The position numbers and the translations under genes were made by a program. DNA of 64,000 nt, from NCBI RefSeq assembly GCF_006716095.1, contig NZ_VFOK01000001.1:1209375-1273374 (forward strand), read 5' to 3'. Each line of letters begins with the position of its first letter. Positions within the stretch are counted from its first letter, which is position 1. The notes beneath the pieces were generated by a model. That model was not told where the DNA came from. It was given only the letters and a program-made list of their open reading frames with translations, and did no database searches. The DNA is from Barrientosiimonas humi. GTDB taxonomy: Bacteria > Actinomycetota > Actinomycetes > Actinomycetales > Dermatophilaceae. This document shows, in pieces, positions 45,760-54,294 of the stretch.

Positions 45760-47187
45760 CTAGGGCGTCTCCGCCGGGGGCGCTTCGCCGGCCTCCTCGA
45801 CCGGCACCCGCGGCATCAGCGCCGCCGCGGCGAAGATCAGCGCCGCGACGACGACGACCGCCCAGAACACCACCTGGGTGCCGGCGACGATCGCCTGCGG
45901 GTCGCGCGGGCCGCCCTCGGCCGCGATCCGGGCGTTGGCGAGCGCGCCGAGCACGGCGACCCCGATCGCCGAGCCGGCGGAGCGGGCGAACATCTGGGCG
46001 CCGGTGACGACGCCGCGCGCGTGCCACGCGACGCTCGACTGTGCCGCCACCATGGCGGGCACCGAGCCCATGCCGAGCCCGGCGCCGACGAAGAAGGCCA
46101 GGACCGCCACCGTGACGACCGACGGCGACTCGACGGTGAGCGCGAGCAGCAGGCCGGCGACCGTCGTGAGCGCGCCCCCGCACAGCACGGCGGTGCGGAA
46201 CGACGTGCGCAGGTAGAGCTTGCCGACGAGCGAGGACGACAGCGGCCAGCCGATGCTCAGCGTCGCCACGGCGAAACCGGCGACCAGGGGAGCGGTGCCG
46301 CGCGAGCCCTCGAGGTAGGTCGGGACGAAGGCGGTGAGGCCGATCATCACCGCGCCGATGGCGAAGGCGATCATCGCCGTCGTCACGAGCAGCCGCCGGG
46401 TCAGCACCCACGAGGGCAGCACCGGCTCGGGCGCGCGCCGCTCGATGGCTCCGAACAGCGCGAGCAGCGCGATGCCCGCTGCCGGCACGAGCAGGCCGGG
46501 GACCGAGACCCACGGCCAGGCGTTGCCGCCCTCGAGCACGGACAGGATGAGCAGGCTGAGCGCGAGGGTGAGCACGGTGGCGCCGGCATAGTCGATGCGG
46601 CGACGCTGCTTGGGGGCCTGCTCCTCGAAGCGCCGCCACACCAGCGCCCCCGCGATCAGCGCCAGCGGCACGTTGATGAAGAAGATCCAGCGCCACGCGT
46701 CGAGCTGGGCGAACCCGCCGCCGAGGGCCGGGCCGATGACGGCGGCGACCGCCCACACGCTCGACAGGTAGCCCTGCACCCGGGCCCGCTCCTCGACGGT
46801 GTAGATGTCGCCGACGATCGTCATGGCGGACGGGGCGATGGCCCCGGCGCCGATGCCCTGCACCGCGCGGAAGGCGACGAGCGACCCCATGCTCCAGGCG
46901 AACCCGGCGAGCAGCGAGCCGAGCAGGAAGACGCCGATCCCGAACAGCATCACCGGTTTTCGGCCGAGCGTGTCGGCCAGCTTGGCGTAGACCGGGACGG
47001 TCACCGACTGCGCGAGCAGGTAGATCGAGAACAGCCACGGGAAGGAGGAGAAGCCGCCGATGTCGGCGACGATCGAGGGGACCGCGGTCGACAGGATCGT
47101 CGCGTCGATGGCGATGAGGCCCATCGAGAGCATCATCGACAGCAGCAGCGGCCCCCGCTCGGACCGGAGGCCGACCCCGCTGCTCAC
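45760..47187 (-). CDS. MFS exporter, DHA2 (EmrB/QacA) family, 14 segments
   Basis: A 475-residue drug-efflux-type transporter. Motif A is KLADTLGRKPVMLFG. The motif C-like segment is WAVAAVIGPALGGGFAQLDA before WRWIFFINVPLALI, the DHA2 hallmark. About 14 hydrophobic segments are present. GTG 47187 overlaps the GNAT stop by 4 bases, so it is the last gene of a three-gene overlapping operon. Substrate unknown. Confidence 0.88.
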   Translation of the reverse strand: MSSGVGLRSERGPLLLSMMLSMGLIAIDATILSTAVPSIVADIGGFSSFPWLFSIYLLAQSVTVPVYAKLADTLGRKPVMLFGIGVFLLGSLLAGFAWSMGSLVAFRAVQGIGAGAIAPSAMTIVGDIYTVEERARVQGYLSSVWAVAAVIGPALGGGFAQLDAWRWIFFINVPLALIAGALVWRRFEEQAPKQRRRIDYAGATVLTLALSLLILSVLEGGNAWPWVSVPGLLVPAAGIALLALFGAIERRAPEPVLPSWVLTRRLLVTTAMIAFAIGAVMIGLTAFVPTYLEGSRGTAPLVAGFAVATLSIGWPLSSSLVGKLYLRTSFRTAVLCGGALTTVAGLLLALTVESPSVVTVAVLAFFVGAGLGMGSVPAMVAAQSSVAWHARGVVTGAQMFARSAGSAIGVAVLGALANARIAAEGGPRDPQAIVAGTQVVFWAVVVVAALIFAAAALMPRVPVEEAGEAPPAETP

Positions 47188-47747
47188 CGCGCGGCCCACT
47201 CCGACCGCAGCAGCCCCATCACGATCTCGTCGTGCCAGGCGCCGTCGAGGAAGACCACCTCGCGGCGGCGACCCTCCTCGCGGAAGCCGGCGCGCTCGTA
47301 CACCGTGCGGGCGCGCTCGTTGTAGGACCACACCCGCAGCTCGATCCGGTGCAGCGGCCGCGCGCGGAAGCCGTAGTCGACCATGAGGCGGGTCGCCTCC
47401 TCGCCGAGGCCACGTCCCTGCGCGGGCGGACCCAGCATGATCCCGAACGTGGCCGCCTGGCCCAGCGCGTCCATCGAGTGCAGCGCGACCGTGCCGAGCA
47501 GCAGGTCGTCCTCGCGCGCCGCGACGGCGAAGCCGACCGACGACGGGTCGGCGTTGGCGTGCCAGAGCTTGAGCTGCTCCGCCCAGCCGCCGGCGGGGCG
47601 CGGAGGCAGGCCCGACGTCTGCAGCGGCAGCACGGACGGGTCGTTCCACCAGCGCTCGACGAGCTTCAGCTCGTCGTCCTCGAGCTGGCGCAGCCGCACC
47701 CGGTCTCCGGTGAGCACCTGCGGGCCGTACGCCCTCGCGTCAGTCAT
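47184..47747 (-). CDS. GNAT acetyltransferase (RimJ/RimL-like)
   Basis: A 187-residue N-acetyltransferase. LTGDRVRLRQLEDDELKLVE opens the fold, the acetyl-CoA loop is GPPAQGRGLGEEATRLMV, and the end ELRVWSYNERARTVYERAGF is the family block. Targets may be ribosomal-protein N-termini, antibiotics or small amines. It overlaps DUF3054 upstream by 8 bases and the MFS gene downstream by 4. Being cotranscribed with an exporter makes a detoxification role plausible but unproven. Confidence 0.83.
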   Translation of the reverse strand: MTDARAYGPQVLTGDRVRLRQLEDDELKLVERWWNDPSVLPLQTSGLPPRPAGGWAEQLKLWHANADPSSVGFAVAAREDDLLLGTVALHSMDALGQAATFGIMLGPPAQGRGLGEEATRLMVDYGFRARPLHRIELRVWSYNERARTVYERAGFREEGRRREVVFLDGAWHDEIVMGLLRSEWAAR

Positions 47748-48153
47748 CGTCGGCGGTCGCCGCGGGCGTGGGCTCGGGCGCGTGGGCCGGCTCGGCGGCG
47801 GGCAGGAAGCCCGTCCGCTCCTGGGCCAGGCGCCAGCCGACCAGCAGCACGCCGAGCACCAGCGTGGCCACGACGACGAATGCCAGGGCGGTGCCCTGCC
47901 CGGTGATCACCCGCAGCAGCATGCCGAGCACCAGGGTCGTGACCCACACGGTGACGCCGGGGCCGACCTCGACTGGGGAGCGGCCGGAGCGGCTGCGCAC
48001 GAGCCACCACCCCACGCCGAGGCCGATCCAGAACGGCAGCGCGGTGAGCGGTGCGCCGAGCACGGACTCCTCGTGCGAGGCGCGACCGAACGCGGCGAAG
48101 ATCAGCACCGCGAGCAGGTCGATGAGCAGGCCTGAGATGTCGCGACGGTTCAC
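47740..48153 (-). CDS. DUF3054 membrane protein
   Basis: A 137-residue protein of four hydrophobic segments starting VNRRDISGLLIDLLAVLIFA then AFGRASHEE, the DUF3054 signature. Segments are ALPFWIGLGVGWWLV, GVTVWVTTLVLGMLLRV and ALAFVVVATLVLGVLLVGW, with a Pro/Ala/Glu tail. No known activity. First gene of the DUF3054-GNAT-MFS operon. GTG 48153 follows a leaderless -10. Confidence 0.78.
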   Translation of the reverse strand: MNRRDISGLLIDLLAVLIFAAFGRASHEESVLGAPLTALPFWIGLGVGWWLVRSRSGRSPVEVGPGVTVWVTTLVLGMLLRVITGQGTALAFVVVATLVLGVLLVGWRLAQERTGFLPAAEPAHAPEPTPAATADDD

Positions 48154-48159
48154 CCTGCA

Positions 48160-48197
48160 AACGTAGTCGGCGCCCTGTCGGGGGCGATGGATAGGGT
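48160..48197. promoter_or_regulatory. Back-to-back promoters of the two MFS operons
   Basis: Minus strand: TACGTT (48165-48160) ends 6 bases before GTG 48153. Plus strand: TAGGGT (48192-48197). The two -10 boxes are 26 bp apart, so each lies in the other's upstream region and simultaneous use is unlikely. Confidence 0.45.
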
Positions 48198-48234
48198 GGC
48201 GATACAGCCGTACGACCCCGAGGATCCGCGCTTC

Positions 48235-50244
48235 GTGACCCGCAGCCAACCGTCGCCACCCACACCCGCCACCACCGAGACCGCCCCGACCGACACCGCC
48301 CCCGAGACCAGCCGCCCGTCGTCGCCGCTGGTCATCGCGGTGCTCAGCATCTGCGGCACCGTCGTGTCGCTGCAGCAGACCCTCGTGGTGCCGCTGCTGC
48401 CGGAATTCCCGCGGCTGCTCGGCACCACCCTGGAGAACGCCTCCTGGCTGGTCACCATCACGCTGCTCGTGGGCGCGGTCGCGACCCCGATCGTGGCGCG
48501 GCTCGCCGACATGTTCGGCAAGCGCCGGATGATGCTGCTGTGCCTCGGCGCGGTCGTCGTCGGCTCGCTGATCGCCGCGCTCGGCCCGAGCTCGCTGTCG
48601 GTCGTCGTGCTCGGCCGCGGCCTGCAGGGCATGGGCGCGGCGCTCATCCCCGTCGGCATCTCGATCATGCGCGACGAGCTGCCGCCGGAGCGGGTCGGCT
48701 CGGCCGTCGCCCTGATGAGCGCGACCCTCGGCATCGGCGGCGCGGCCGGGATGCCGCTGTCGGGCATCATCACCGAGCGCTTCTCCTGGCACGCGCTGTT
48801 CTGGGTGTCGGCGGCGTTCGCCGCGGTCATGCTCGCCGCGGTGGTGCTGGTCATCCCGGAGTCGAAGGTGCGCACCGGCGGCCGGTTCGACTACCTCGGT
48901 GCCGTCCTGCTGTCCGTCGCGCTGCTCACCCTGCTCCTCGGCATCTCCAAGGGCGGCACCTGGGGCTGGACCGACGAGCGCACGATCGTCTGCTTCGTGC
49001 TCGCGGTCGTCTTCTTCGCGATCTGGTTGCCGGTCGAGCTGCGCACCGGTCGGCCGCTGGTCGACCTGCGCACGTCCGTACGTCGTCCGGTCCTGCTCAC
49101 GAACGTCGCCTCGCTGCTGCTCGGCTTCGCGATGTTCGCCAACATGCTCAGCACCACCCAGCAGATGCAGATGCCGACCTCGACCGGCTACGGCTTCGGG
49201 CTGAGCGTCACGGCGGCGGGGCTGAGCATGCTGCCGGGCGGGCTCTCGATGGTGGCGTTCGCGCCGGTGTCGGCGGCGATGACCCGGCGCTACGGCGCGC
49301 GGGTCACGCTCATCACCGGTGCGCTGATCATGGCCGTCGGCTACGTCATGCGGGTCTTCCTGACCCACACGGTCGCGCAGGTGCTGATCGGTTCGACGGT
49401 GATCTCGATCGGGACCGCGGTCGGTTACGCCGCGATGCCCACGCTGATCATGCGCAGCGTGCCGATCACCGAGACGGCGTCGGCCAACGGGCTGAACACG
49501 CTGCTGCGGGCGATCGGCACGGCCACCTCCTCGGCCGCCGTCGCCGCCATGCTCAGCGCCACCACGATGACCGTCGGCGGGGTGCAGATGCCCTCGCTCG
49601 CCGCGTTCCAGCACGGCTTCTGGCTCGCGGCCCTGGCCGCGCTGGCCGGGGCGGGGGCCGCCCTCGCCCTGCCGACCGCCCCGACGCGGCCGCCGGAGCC
49701 CGCCGAGGTCGTCGGCCGCACCGGCCAGGGGTCGGAGACGATCGTCGAGGGGCGCGTGCTGCGCGCCGACGGCAGCGCGATCGCCAAGGCGGTCGTGTCG
49801 GGTCTGCGGCCGAGCGGCGCCCAGGTCGACTGGGGGCGCACCGACGACGACGGCCGGTACCGCCTGGCGCTGAGCGGCCAGGACGCCCTGGTGCTCGTGG
49901 CGACCGCCGACGGCTTCGCCCCGTGCGCCGAGCGGGTCGAGGTGGCCGGCGACACGCTCCCGCCGATCACCCTCGGAGAGCGCCTCACGCTGTCGGGCAC
50001 GGTGCGCGACGGCGACGCCCCGGCCGCCGGCGCCACGGTGACCCTGGTGCGGCACCTGGGCGAGCACCAGGCGCACACGACCACCGACGACGGGGGGCGC
50101 TACACCCTCGACCTGCCCCCGGGAGGGCGATACGTGCTGACAGTGCTGCCGGCCGGCGGCGGGCACGCCACGGCGCGCAGCATCGCCGTGCGCCAGGAGC
50201 CGATGGAGCTCGACCTCGACCTCGCGGACGGCGCCGGCGGCTAG
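48235..50244 (+). CDS. MFS exporter fused to C-terminal carboxypeptidase-regulatory-like domains
   Basis: About 669 residues. A 14-segment DHA2-type transporter (RLADMFGKRRMMLLCLGAVV, GIGGAAGMPLSGIITERFSW) ends near residue 490. Two ~80-residue beta-sandwich repeats follow: IVEGRVLRADGSAIAKAVVS/GRTDDDGRYRLALSG and LSGTVRDGDAPAAGATVTLV/TTTDDGGRYTLDLPPGG, both CarboxypepD_reg-like. The tail would be exposed at a membrane face. GTG 48235 fits GAGGA upstream and the -10 at 48192. In-frame ATG 48187 lies upstream of that -10, so it is usable only with an earlier promoter. Confidence 0.83.
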   Translation: MTRSQPSPPTPATTETAPTDTAPETSRPSSPLVIAVLSICGTVVSLQQTLVVPLLPEFPRLLGTTLENASWLVTITLLVGAVATPIVARLADMFGKRRMMLLCLGAVVVGSLIAALGPSSLSVVVLGRGLQGMGAALIPVGISIMRDELPPERVGSAVALMSATLGIGGAAGMPLSGIITERFSWHALFWVSAAFAAVMLAAVVLVIPESKVRTGGRFDYLGAVLLSVALLTLLLGISKGGTWGWTDERTIVCFVLAVVFFAIWLPVELRTGRPLVDLRTSVRRPVLLTNVASLLLGFAMFANMLSTTQQMQMPTSTGYGFGLSVTAAGLSMLPGGLSMVAFAPVSAAMTRRYGARVTLITGALIMAVGYVMRVFLTHTVAQVLIGSTVISIGTAVGYAAMPTLIMRSVPITETASANGLNTLLRAIGTATSSAAVAAMLSATTMTVGGVQMPSLAAFQHGFWLAALAALAGAGAALALPTAPTRPPEPAEVVGRTGQGSETIVEGRVLRADGSAIAKAVVSGLRPSGAQVDWGRTDDDGRYRLALSGQDALVLVATADGFAPCAERVEVAGDTLPPITLGERLTLSGTVRDGDAPAAGATVTLVRHLGEHQAHTTTDDGGRYTLDLPPGGRYVLTVLPAGGGHATARSIAVRQEPMELDLDLADGAGG

Positions 50245-50251
50245 CCCGCGG

Positions 50252-50653
50252 CTACGCGCCCGGGTAGCTCCCGAAGCTCCACTGGTTGCCCTCGGCGTCG
50301 CGCACGGTGCAGGAGCGGCCGCCGTAGTCCTGGTCGGTCGGCGCCTGCACCGGCGTCGCGCCGGCCGCGACCGCACGCTCGAAGGTCGCGTCGACCTCGT
50401 CGTCGGCGGCGAGCACGCAGTAGCACGCGGCGTGGCCGGAGGTGCGCAGGAAGTCGCTGTCGTCGGGGTCGTCGGCACGGCGCACCGAGCCGAACATGAC
50501 GCCGCCGGTGTCGCGCCAGTCGAACTGCGCGTGCACCACCGCGCCGGACTCGTCGCGGTGGACGCCGTTGTCGCGGAACCCCACTGCGGTGAGGAAGGCG
50601 ATCGCGGCGTCGGCGTCGTCGAACTGCATGGCGTGGAAGAGCTGTCGGTTCAT
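50252..50653 (-). CDS. VOC-superfamily protein (PhnB/glyoxalase-like)
   Basis: A 133-residue protein in the vicinal-oxygen-chelate fold. Repeats are FDDADAAIAFLTAVGFRDNG and VDATFERAVAAGATPVQAPT, ending SCTVRDAEGNQWSFGSYPG. This C-terminal GNxWSFG is common in PhnB-like antibiotic-resistance or epimerase relatives. Metal ligands are not clear and the function is unknown. CACGAT ends 7 bases before ATG 50653, a CANNNT variant of the leaderless -10. Confidence 0.8.
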   Translation of the reverse strand: MNRQLFHAMQFDDADAAIAFLTAVGFRDNGVHRDESGAVVHAQFDWRDTGGVMFGSVRRADDPDDSDFLRTSGHAACYCVLAADDEVDATFERAVAAGATPVQAPTDQDYGGRSCTVRDAEGNQWSFGSYPGA

Positions 50654-50741
50654 GCGACCGATCGTGCGGCCCGCTCCGCGGCGCCGTCTTGGACGAATGG
50701 GCGGCGGCCGGTCCTTCCCCGCGGCTCCGCCACGGACCTGC

Positions 50742-51542
50742 TCAGCCCGGCAGGTGATACGCCGACTCGCGCAGCCGGCTTGGGCTGCGGCCGGCGAGCC
50801 GGGCGTACTCCCGGGAGAGGTGGGCCTGGTCGGCGTAGCCGGCCCGGTCCGCCACCTCGGCGAGGGGGATCCCGGCGTCCAGCAGCCGCCGGCTGCGGTC
50901 GAACCGGACGATCCGCCCGGCCTCCTTGGGCCCGACTCCCACCTCGGCGCGGAACTGCTCGAGCAGGCGCCGCCGTCCCCAGCCGACCTGCTCGGCGACG
51001 TCGGCCACGCGGGCGCGTCCGCCCGAGGACGCGATGAGCCACCAGGCGCGCGCTACCTCCGGCCGTACGTCGTGGGCCGGGTCGTCGTGCCGCCGCGCGA
51101 GCACGGACAGCAGATGCCGCTCGAGCAGCAGGTGCCGCCTGCGCCAATCACGTTGCGCCGCAAGGTTTTCCAGCAGGCACTGGGGGAGTCCGACCGGGAG
51201 CTCGGCGTGCTCGGTCATCGTGGCCGCGAGCGCCGCCGCCGGTGCGCCGAGCAGGGCGCGCGCCCCCAGCGGGGTCAGCGCGAGCTGGATGCCGTGCTGC
51301 CACCCGTGGGTGCGGACGAGCGCCGGCCCGGTGTGCAGCCCGGCCACGCAGGTCCAGTAGCGCTCGCGCTCCCCGCGGTCGAGCCACCCGACGTCCAGCG
51401 GCTCGTCGAGCGCGAGCACGACGGTGAGCGTGGGGGAGGGCAGTCCGTGGTGCACCGCACGCGGGTCGAGGGCGGCCCGAAAGCCGACCCACGACGCGAC
51501 GTACGGCCGCAATGCCGGGTGCGGCACGTGCACGGCCTCCAC
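50742..51542 (-). CDS. AraC-family transcriptional regulator
   Basis: A 266-residue regulator. The N-terminal ligand domain starts HVPHPALRPYVASWVGFRAA. Two helix-turn-helix units form the C-terminus: RARVADVAEQVGWGRRRLLE and IPLAEVADRAGYADQAHLSR, then RLAGRSPSRLRES. The GTG 51542 start follows a leaderless -10 and replaces longer frames with no conserved sequence. It is divergent from the SRPBCC-MDMPI pair, which it may control. Confidence 0.86.
   Translation of the reverse strand: MEAVHVPHPALRPYVASWVGFRAALDPRAVHHGLPSPTLTVVLALDEPLDVGWLDRGERERYWTCVAGLHTGPALVRTHGWQHGIQLALTPLGARALLGAPAAALAATMTEHAELPVGLPQCLLENLAAQRDWRRRHLLLERHLLSVLARRHDDPAHDVRPEVARAWWLIASSGGRARVADVAEQVGWGRRRLLEQFRAEVGVGPKEAGRIVRFDRSRRLLDAGIPLAEVADRAGYADQAHLSREYARLAGRSPSRLRESAYHLPG
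51144..51170 (-). repeat. In-frame palindromic element, site 8 (in AraC gene)
   Basis: Codons GAA AAC CTT GCG GCG CAA, then CGT GAT TGG (ENLAAQRDW). The inner arms are TTGC/GCAA. Confidence 0.5.
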
Positions 51543-51549
51543 CCGACCG

Positions 51550-51555
51550 ACGCTA
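51550..51555 (-). promoter_or_regulatory. Leaderless -10 box of the AraC gene
   Basis: TAGCGT (minus strand) ends 7 bases before GTG 51542. Confidence 0.55.
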
Positions 51556-51682
51556 CTGCGCTGGCGAGGTCTCCGCGCGGGTCTCGCTGCGCGCCCGGCC
51601 CGAAGGTCTCCACGTACTGGGACTACCAGCAGTCCGCTTGGTGTATGAAACCGATTGCCTCGAGGCGGCCGCCCTCGGCGCG

Positions 51683-51727
51683 ATGACGCAGTGGATCGAC
51701 CGCTACACGCAAGGAGACCCGTCATGA
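51683..51727 (+). CDS. Possible 14-codon leader ORF overlapping the SRPBCC start
   Basis: ATG 51683 reads MTQWIDRYTQGDPS and stops at TGA 51725-51727, which overlaps ATG 51724 (ATGA). It could couple translation to the next gene, or be the remnant end of a lost upstream gene. The frame stays open back to 51512 without recognisable homology. Confidence 0.2.
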   Translation: MTQWIDRYTQGDPS

Positions 51728-52218
51728 GCACGACCGAACACATCACGACCGCAACGATCGAGGCCGACCCCGACCTCCCGATCATCCGGATCACCCGCGA
51801 CTTCCGAGCGACGCCCGAGCAGCTCTTCCGGGCGCACACCGATCCCGAGCTCTACGCCCGCTGGGTCGGCCCGGACTCCATCACGACCGAGCTCGACCAC
51901 TGGGACGCGCGGACCGGCGGGTCGTGGCGGATGCGCAACCTGCGCGGTGAGGAGTCCTACGCCTTCCACGGGTCCTTCCACGACGTCTCGCCGGAGCGGA
52001 TCGTCCAGACCTTCACGTGGGACGAGCAGCCCGAGGGGGTGTCCCTCGAGACGCTGACCTTCGAGGACCTCGGCGACGGCTGGACCCGCCTGCACGCGCA
52101 GAGCCTCGTCGACTCCTTCGAGGGTCGCGACGGGTGGCTCGAGTCAGGCCTGGAGGTCGGCGTCCACGACGGCTACGCCAAGCTCGACAAGATCCTCGCC
52201 GACGGGCCGGCCGCGTGA
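51724..52218 (+). CDS. SRPBCC / AHSA1-like protein
   Basis: A 164-residue START-fold protein (IIRITRDFRATPEQLFRAHT, ARWVGPDSITTELDHWDART, GGSWRM, ETLTFEDLGDGWTRLHAQS). AHSA1-type SRPBCC proteins bind hydrophobic ligands, and many sit next to small regulators. The ribosome site AAGGAG lies 8 bases before the ATG. Cotranscribed with the next gene (GTGA overlap). No specific ligand can be named. Confidence 0.85.
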   Translation: MSTTEHITTATIEADPDLPIIRITRDFRATPEQLFRAHTDPELYARWVGPDSITTELDHWDARTGGSWRMRNLRGEESYAFHGSFHDVSPERIVQTFTWDEQPEGVSLETLTFEDLGDGWTRLHAQSLVDSFEGRDGWLESGLEVGVHDGYAKLDKILADGPAA

Positions 52219-52799
52219 CCCGGCTGCCCGAGCTGCCCATCGCGGAGAAGTTCCGGGTCGTCGCCCGTGGCTTCTCCGCGCGGGTCGACGGCGTGACCGA
52301 CTGGGACGCGCCGACGCCGGTCAAGGAGTGGCGCGCCCGCGACGTGGTCGCTCACCTCCACTGGATCCGCGACGTCCTCGGCGACGCCGTGACGATCGAG
52401 CCCGGCCCCTCCCCCGAGGACGAGCCCGCGGCCGCGTGGGCGCACCTCGCCCAGCAGGTCCAGGGCATTCTCGACGACCCCGCCTCGATGGACCTGCCGC
52501 ACTCCCACCCCCACACCGGTCACAACCCCGTGCCCGTCGTCATCGACCGGATCTGGACCGGCGACGTCTTCTTCCACACGTGGGACCTCGCGCGGTCGGC
52601 CGGCCTCGACGACACCCTCGACGCCGACCTCGTCCAAGACGCGCTGACCGGGATGCGGCAGGCCGAGGACGTCCTCCGCCCGACCGGTCAGTTCGGCGAG
52701 CAGCAGCCGGTGCCGGAGGACGCGACGGAGACCGAGGAGCTCATGGCCTTCCTCGGCCGCGACCCGCGCTGGACGCCGCCGACTCAGGTGCCGCAGTAG
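52215..52799 (+). CDS. Maleylpyruvate-isomerase-family protein (mycothiol-dependent type)
   Basis: A 194-residue DinB-like helical-bundle protein. ARVDGVTDWDAPTPVKEWRA and DVVAHLHWIRDVL carry the first metal His, and DVFFHTWDLARSAGLDD the second. DALTGMRQAEDVLRPTGQFG then QQPVPED is typical of the TIGR03086-like subgroup. GTG 52215 overlaps the SRPBCC stop. Its last 16 bp overlap the 3' end of the convergent selO gene. This is the second mycothiol-dependent-type protein in the window. Confidence 0.78.
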   Translation: MTRLPELPIAEKFRVVARGFSARVDGVTDWDAPTPVKEWRARDVVAHLHWIRDVLGDAVTIEPGPSPEDEPAAAWAHLAQQVQGILDDPASMDLPHSHPHTGHNPVPVVIDRIWTGDVFFHTWDLARSAGLDDTLDADLVQDALTGMRQAEDVLRPTGQFGEQQPVPEDATETEELMAFLGRDPRWTPPTQVPQ

Positions 52800-54241
52800 G
52801 TGACGTAGGACCGGGTGAATGCCTCGGGCCCCGGCTCGGCGAAGCGGTCGCCCTCGTCCCACGGACCGAACGGGCTGCGGACGGCCTCGAGCAGGGCCTG
52901 GAGCGGCTCGAGCTCGTCGGCATTCGCCGCCGCGATGGCCTCCTCGACGAGGTGGTTGCGCGGGACGTGGACGGGGTTGGCGGCGTCGAGCCGCACGGCG
53001 ACGTCGACCGGGTCGAATGCCCCGAGCCGCTCGACCCAGCGTGCCCGCCACTCGTCGAATCCCGTTGCGCCGCCGAGGATCTCGGCCCCGCGAGGATCAC
53101 CGACAAGCACCGCGGAGAGCGCCCGCCACCCGAGCGTGTGGTCGACGGCGCCGACCTTGAGCACGCGGAGGAAGTCATCGACGAGCGCCTGGTCCCCCTC
53201 GCGTGCGTCGGTCAGACCGAGCTTATGCCGGTGCCGGGCGAGGAGCTCCTCGGCGAATGCGGGGATGAAGCCCTCGACGGCAGCCGTCGCGTCTCCCACG
53301 GCCGCCGCCGGGTCCTCGGCGATGAGCGGAAGCAACGTCTCGGCGAGGCGCGAGAGGTTCCAGACGGCGATGCCGGGCTGCTGCCCGAAGCGGTAGCGGC
53401 CGCCGGTGTCGATCGAGGAGAAGACGGCATTCTCGTCGAAGGCCTCGACGAAGGCGCACGGCCCGTAGTCGATCGTCTCGCCGGAGATCGTCATGTTGTC
53501 GGTGTTCATGACGCCGTGGATGAACCCGACAGCCATCCAGTCGGCGAGGAGCGCGGCCTGCGCCGCGACGACGGACCGGAGCAGTGCGAGGTACGGGTTG
53601 TCCGCGCCGCGCGCCGCCGGCTGGTGACGCTCGATCGCGTAGTCGGCGAGAGCACGGAGCCGAGTCGGATCCCCTTGTCGCGCAACGAGCTCGAAGGTCC
53701 CGACGCGCAGGTGGCTCGCCGCGACGCGCGCGAGGACCGCGCCGCGCTCCATCCCCTGTCGCCAGACCTGCTCACCCGTCTCGGTCGCCGCGAGGGCGCG
53801 CGTCGTCGGGATGCCGAGGGCCTGCATTCCCTCGCTGACGACGAGCTCGCGCAGGACCGGTCCGAGGACGGCCTTGCCGTCGCCACCCCGGGAGAACGCC
53901 GTCCGCCCGGACCCCTTGAGCGACACGTCGCGCAAGGCTCCGGTCGCGTCCTTGACCTCGCCGAGGAGGACGGCGCGCCCGTCGCCGAGGAGCCCGGCGA
54001 ACTGGCCGAACTGGTGGCCCGCATACGCCTGCGCGACCGGATGCGCGCCGGGAGGCACGGCCGCCCCGGCGAGCACGGCCACCTGCGAGGGCTCGCGCAG
54101 CCACGCCGCGTCGAGCCCGAGCTCGGCGGCGACGGAGTCGATGAGCGCGACGAGCCGCGGCGCCGGCGCCTCCTGCGGGGTCCAGTCGAGACCGAGGTCC
54201 GGGAAGCGTCGGGCGTAGTCGTCCTCGAGTCGCCAGGTCAT
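52784..54241 (-). CDS. selO: SelO (YdiU) pseudokinase-fold protein AMPylase
   Basis: A 485-residue enzyme that transfers AMP to protein Ser/Thr/Tyr. Landmark blocks: VAQAYAGHQFGQFAGLLGDG, SLKGSGRTAFSRGGDGKAVL, LRELVVSEGMQALGIPTTRA, and the catalytic segment GFIHGVMNTDNMTISGETID with YGPCAF. It ends TRSYVTYCGT, the usual bacterial Cys version of the eukaryotic selenocysteine end. In other bacteria SelO acts in redox stress. A leaderless -10 precedes ATG 54241. Confidence 0.95.
   Translation of the reverse strand: MTWRLEDDYARRFPDLGLDWTPQEAPAPRLVALIDSVAAELGLDAAWLREPSQVAVLAGAAVPPGAHPVAQAYAGHQFGQFAGLLGDGRAVLLGEVKDATGALRDVSLKGSGRTAFSRGGDGKAVLGPVLRELVVSEGMQALGIPTTRALAATETGEQVWRQGMERGAVLARVAASHLRVGTFELVARQGDPTRLRALADYAIERHQPAARGADNPYLALLRSVVAAQAALLADWMAVGFIHGVMNTDNMTISGETIDYGPCAFVEAFDENAVFSSIDTGGRYRFGQQPGIAVWNLSRLAETLLPLIAEDPAAAVGDATAAVEGFIPAFAEELLARHRHKLGLTDAREGDQALVDDFLRVLKVGAVDHTLGWRALSAVLVGDPRGAEILGGATGFDEWRARWVERLGAFDPVDVAVRLDAANPVHVPRNHLVEEAIAAANADELEPLQALLEAVRSPFGPWDEGDRFAEPGPEAFTRSYVTYCGT
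53666..53692 (-). repeat. In-frame palindromic element, weaker site (in selO)
   Basis: Codons GAG CTC GTT GCG CGA CAA, then GGG GAT CCG (ELVARQGDP), in a stretch where SelO proteins vary. Confidence 0.4.
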
Positions 54242-54248
54242 TCACTGA

Positions 54249-54254
54249 AGCCTA
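54249..54254 (-). promoter_or_regulatory. Leaderless -10 box of selO
   Basis: TAGGCT (minus strand) ends 7 bases before ATG 54241. Confidence 0.55.
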
Positions 54255-54294
54255 AGGTCTACCGCGCCCGGAGCCACGGGATCGGGGCGCGCCG

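Noticed and set aside
48187-48234. ATG 48187 as start of the MFS-fusion gene
   Set aside because: It lies upstream of the TAGGGT -10 box and lacks a ribosome site, though it cannot be excluded if an earlier promoter exists.
52784-52792. TGA at the end of selO as a selenocysteine codon
   Set aside because: Bacterial SelO normally ends in YCGT without selenocysteine; no SECIS-like hairpin or conserved residues follow the TGA.
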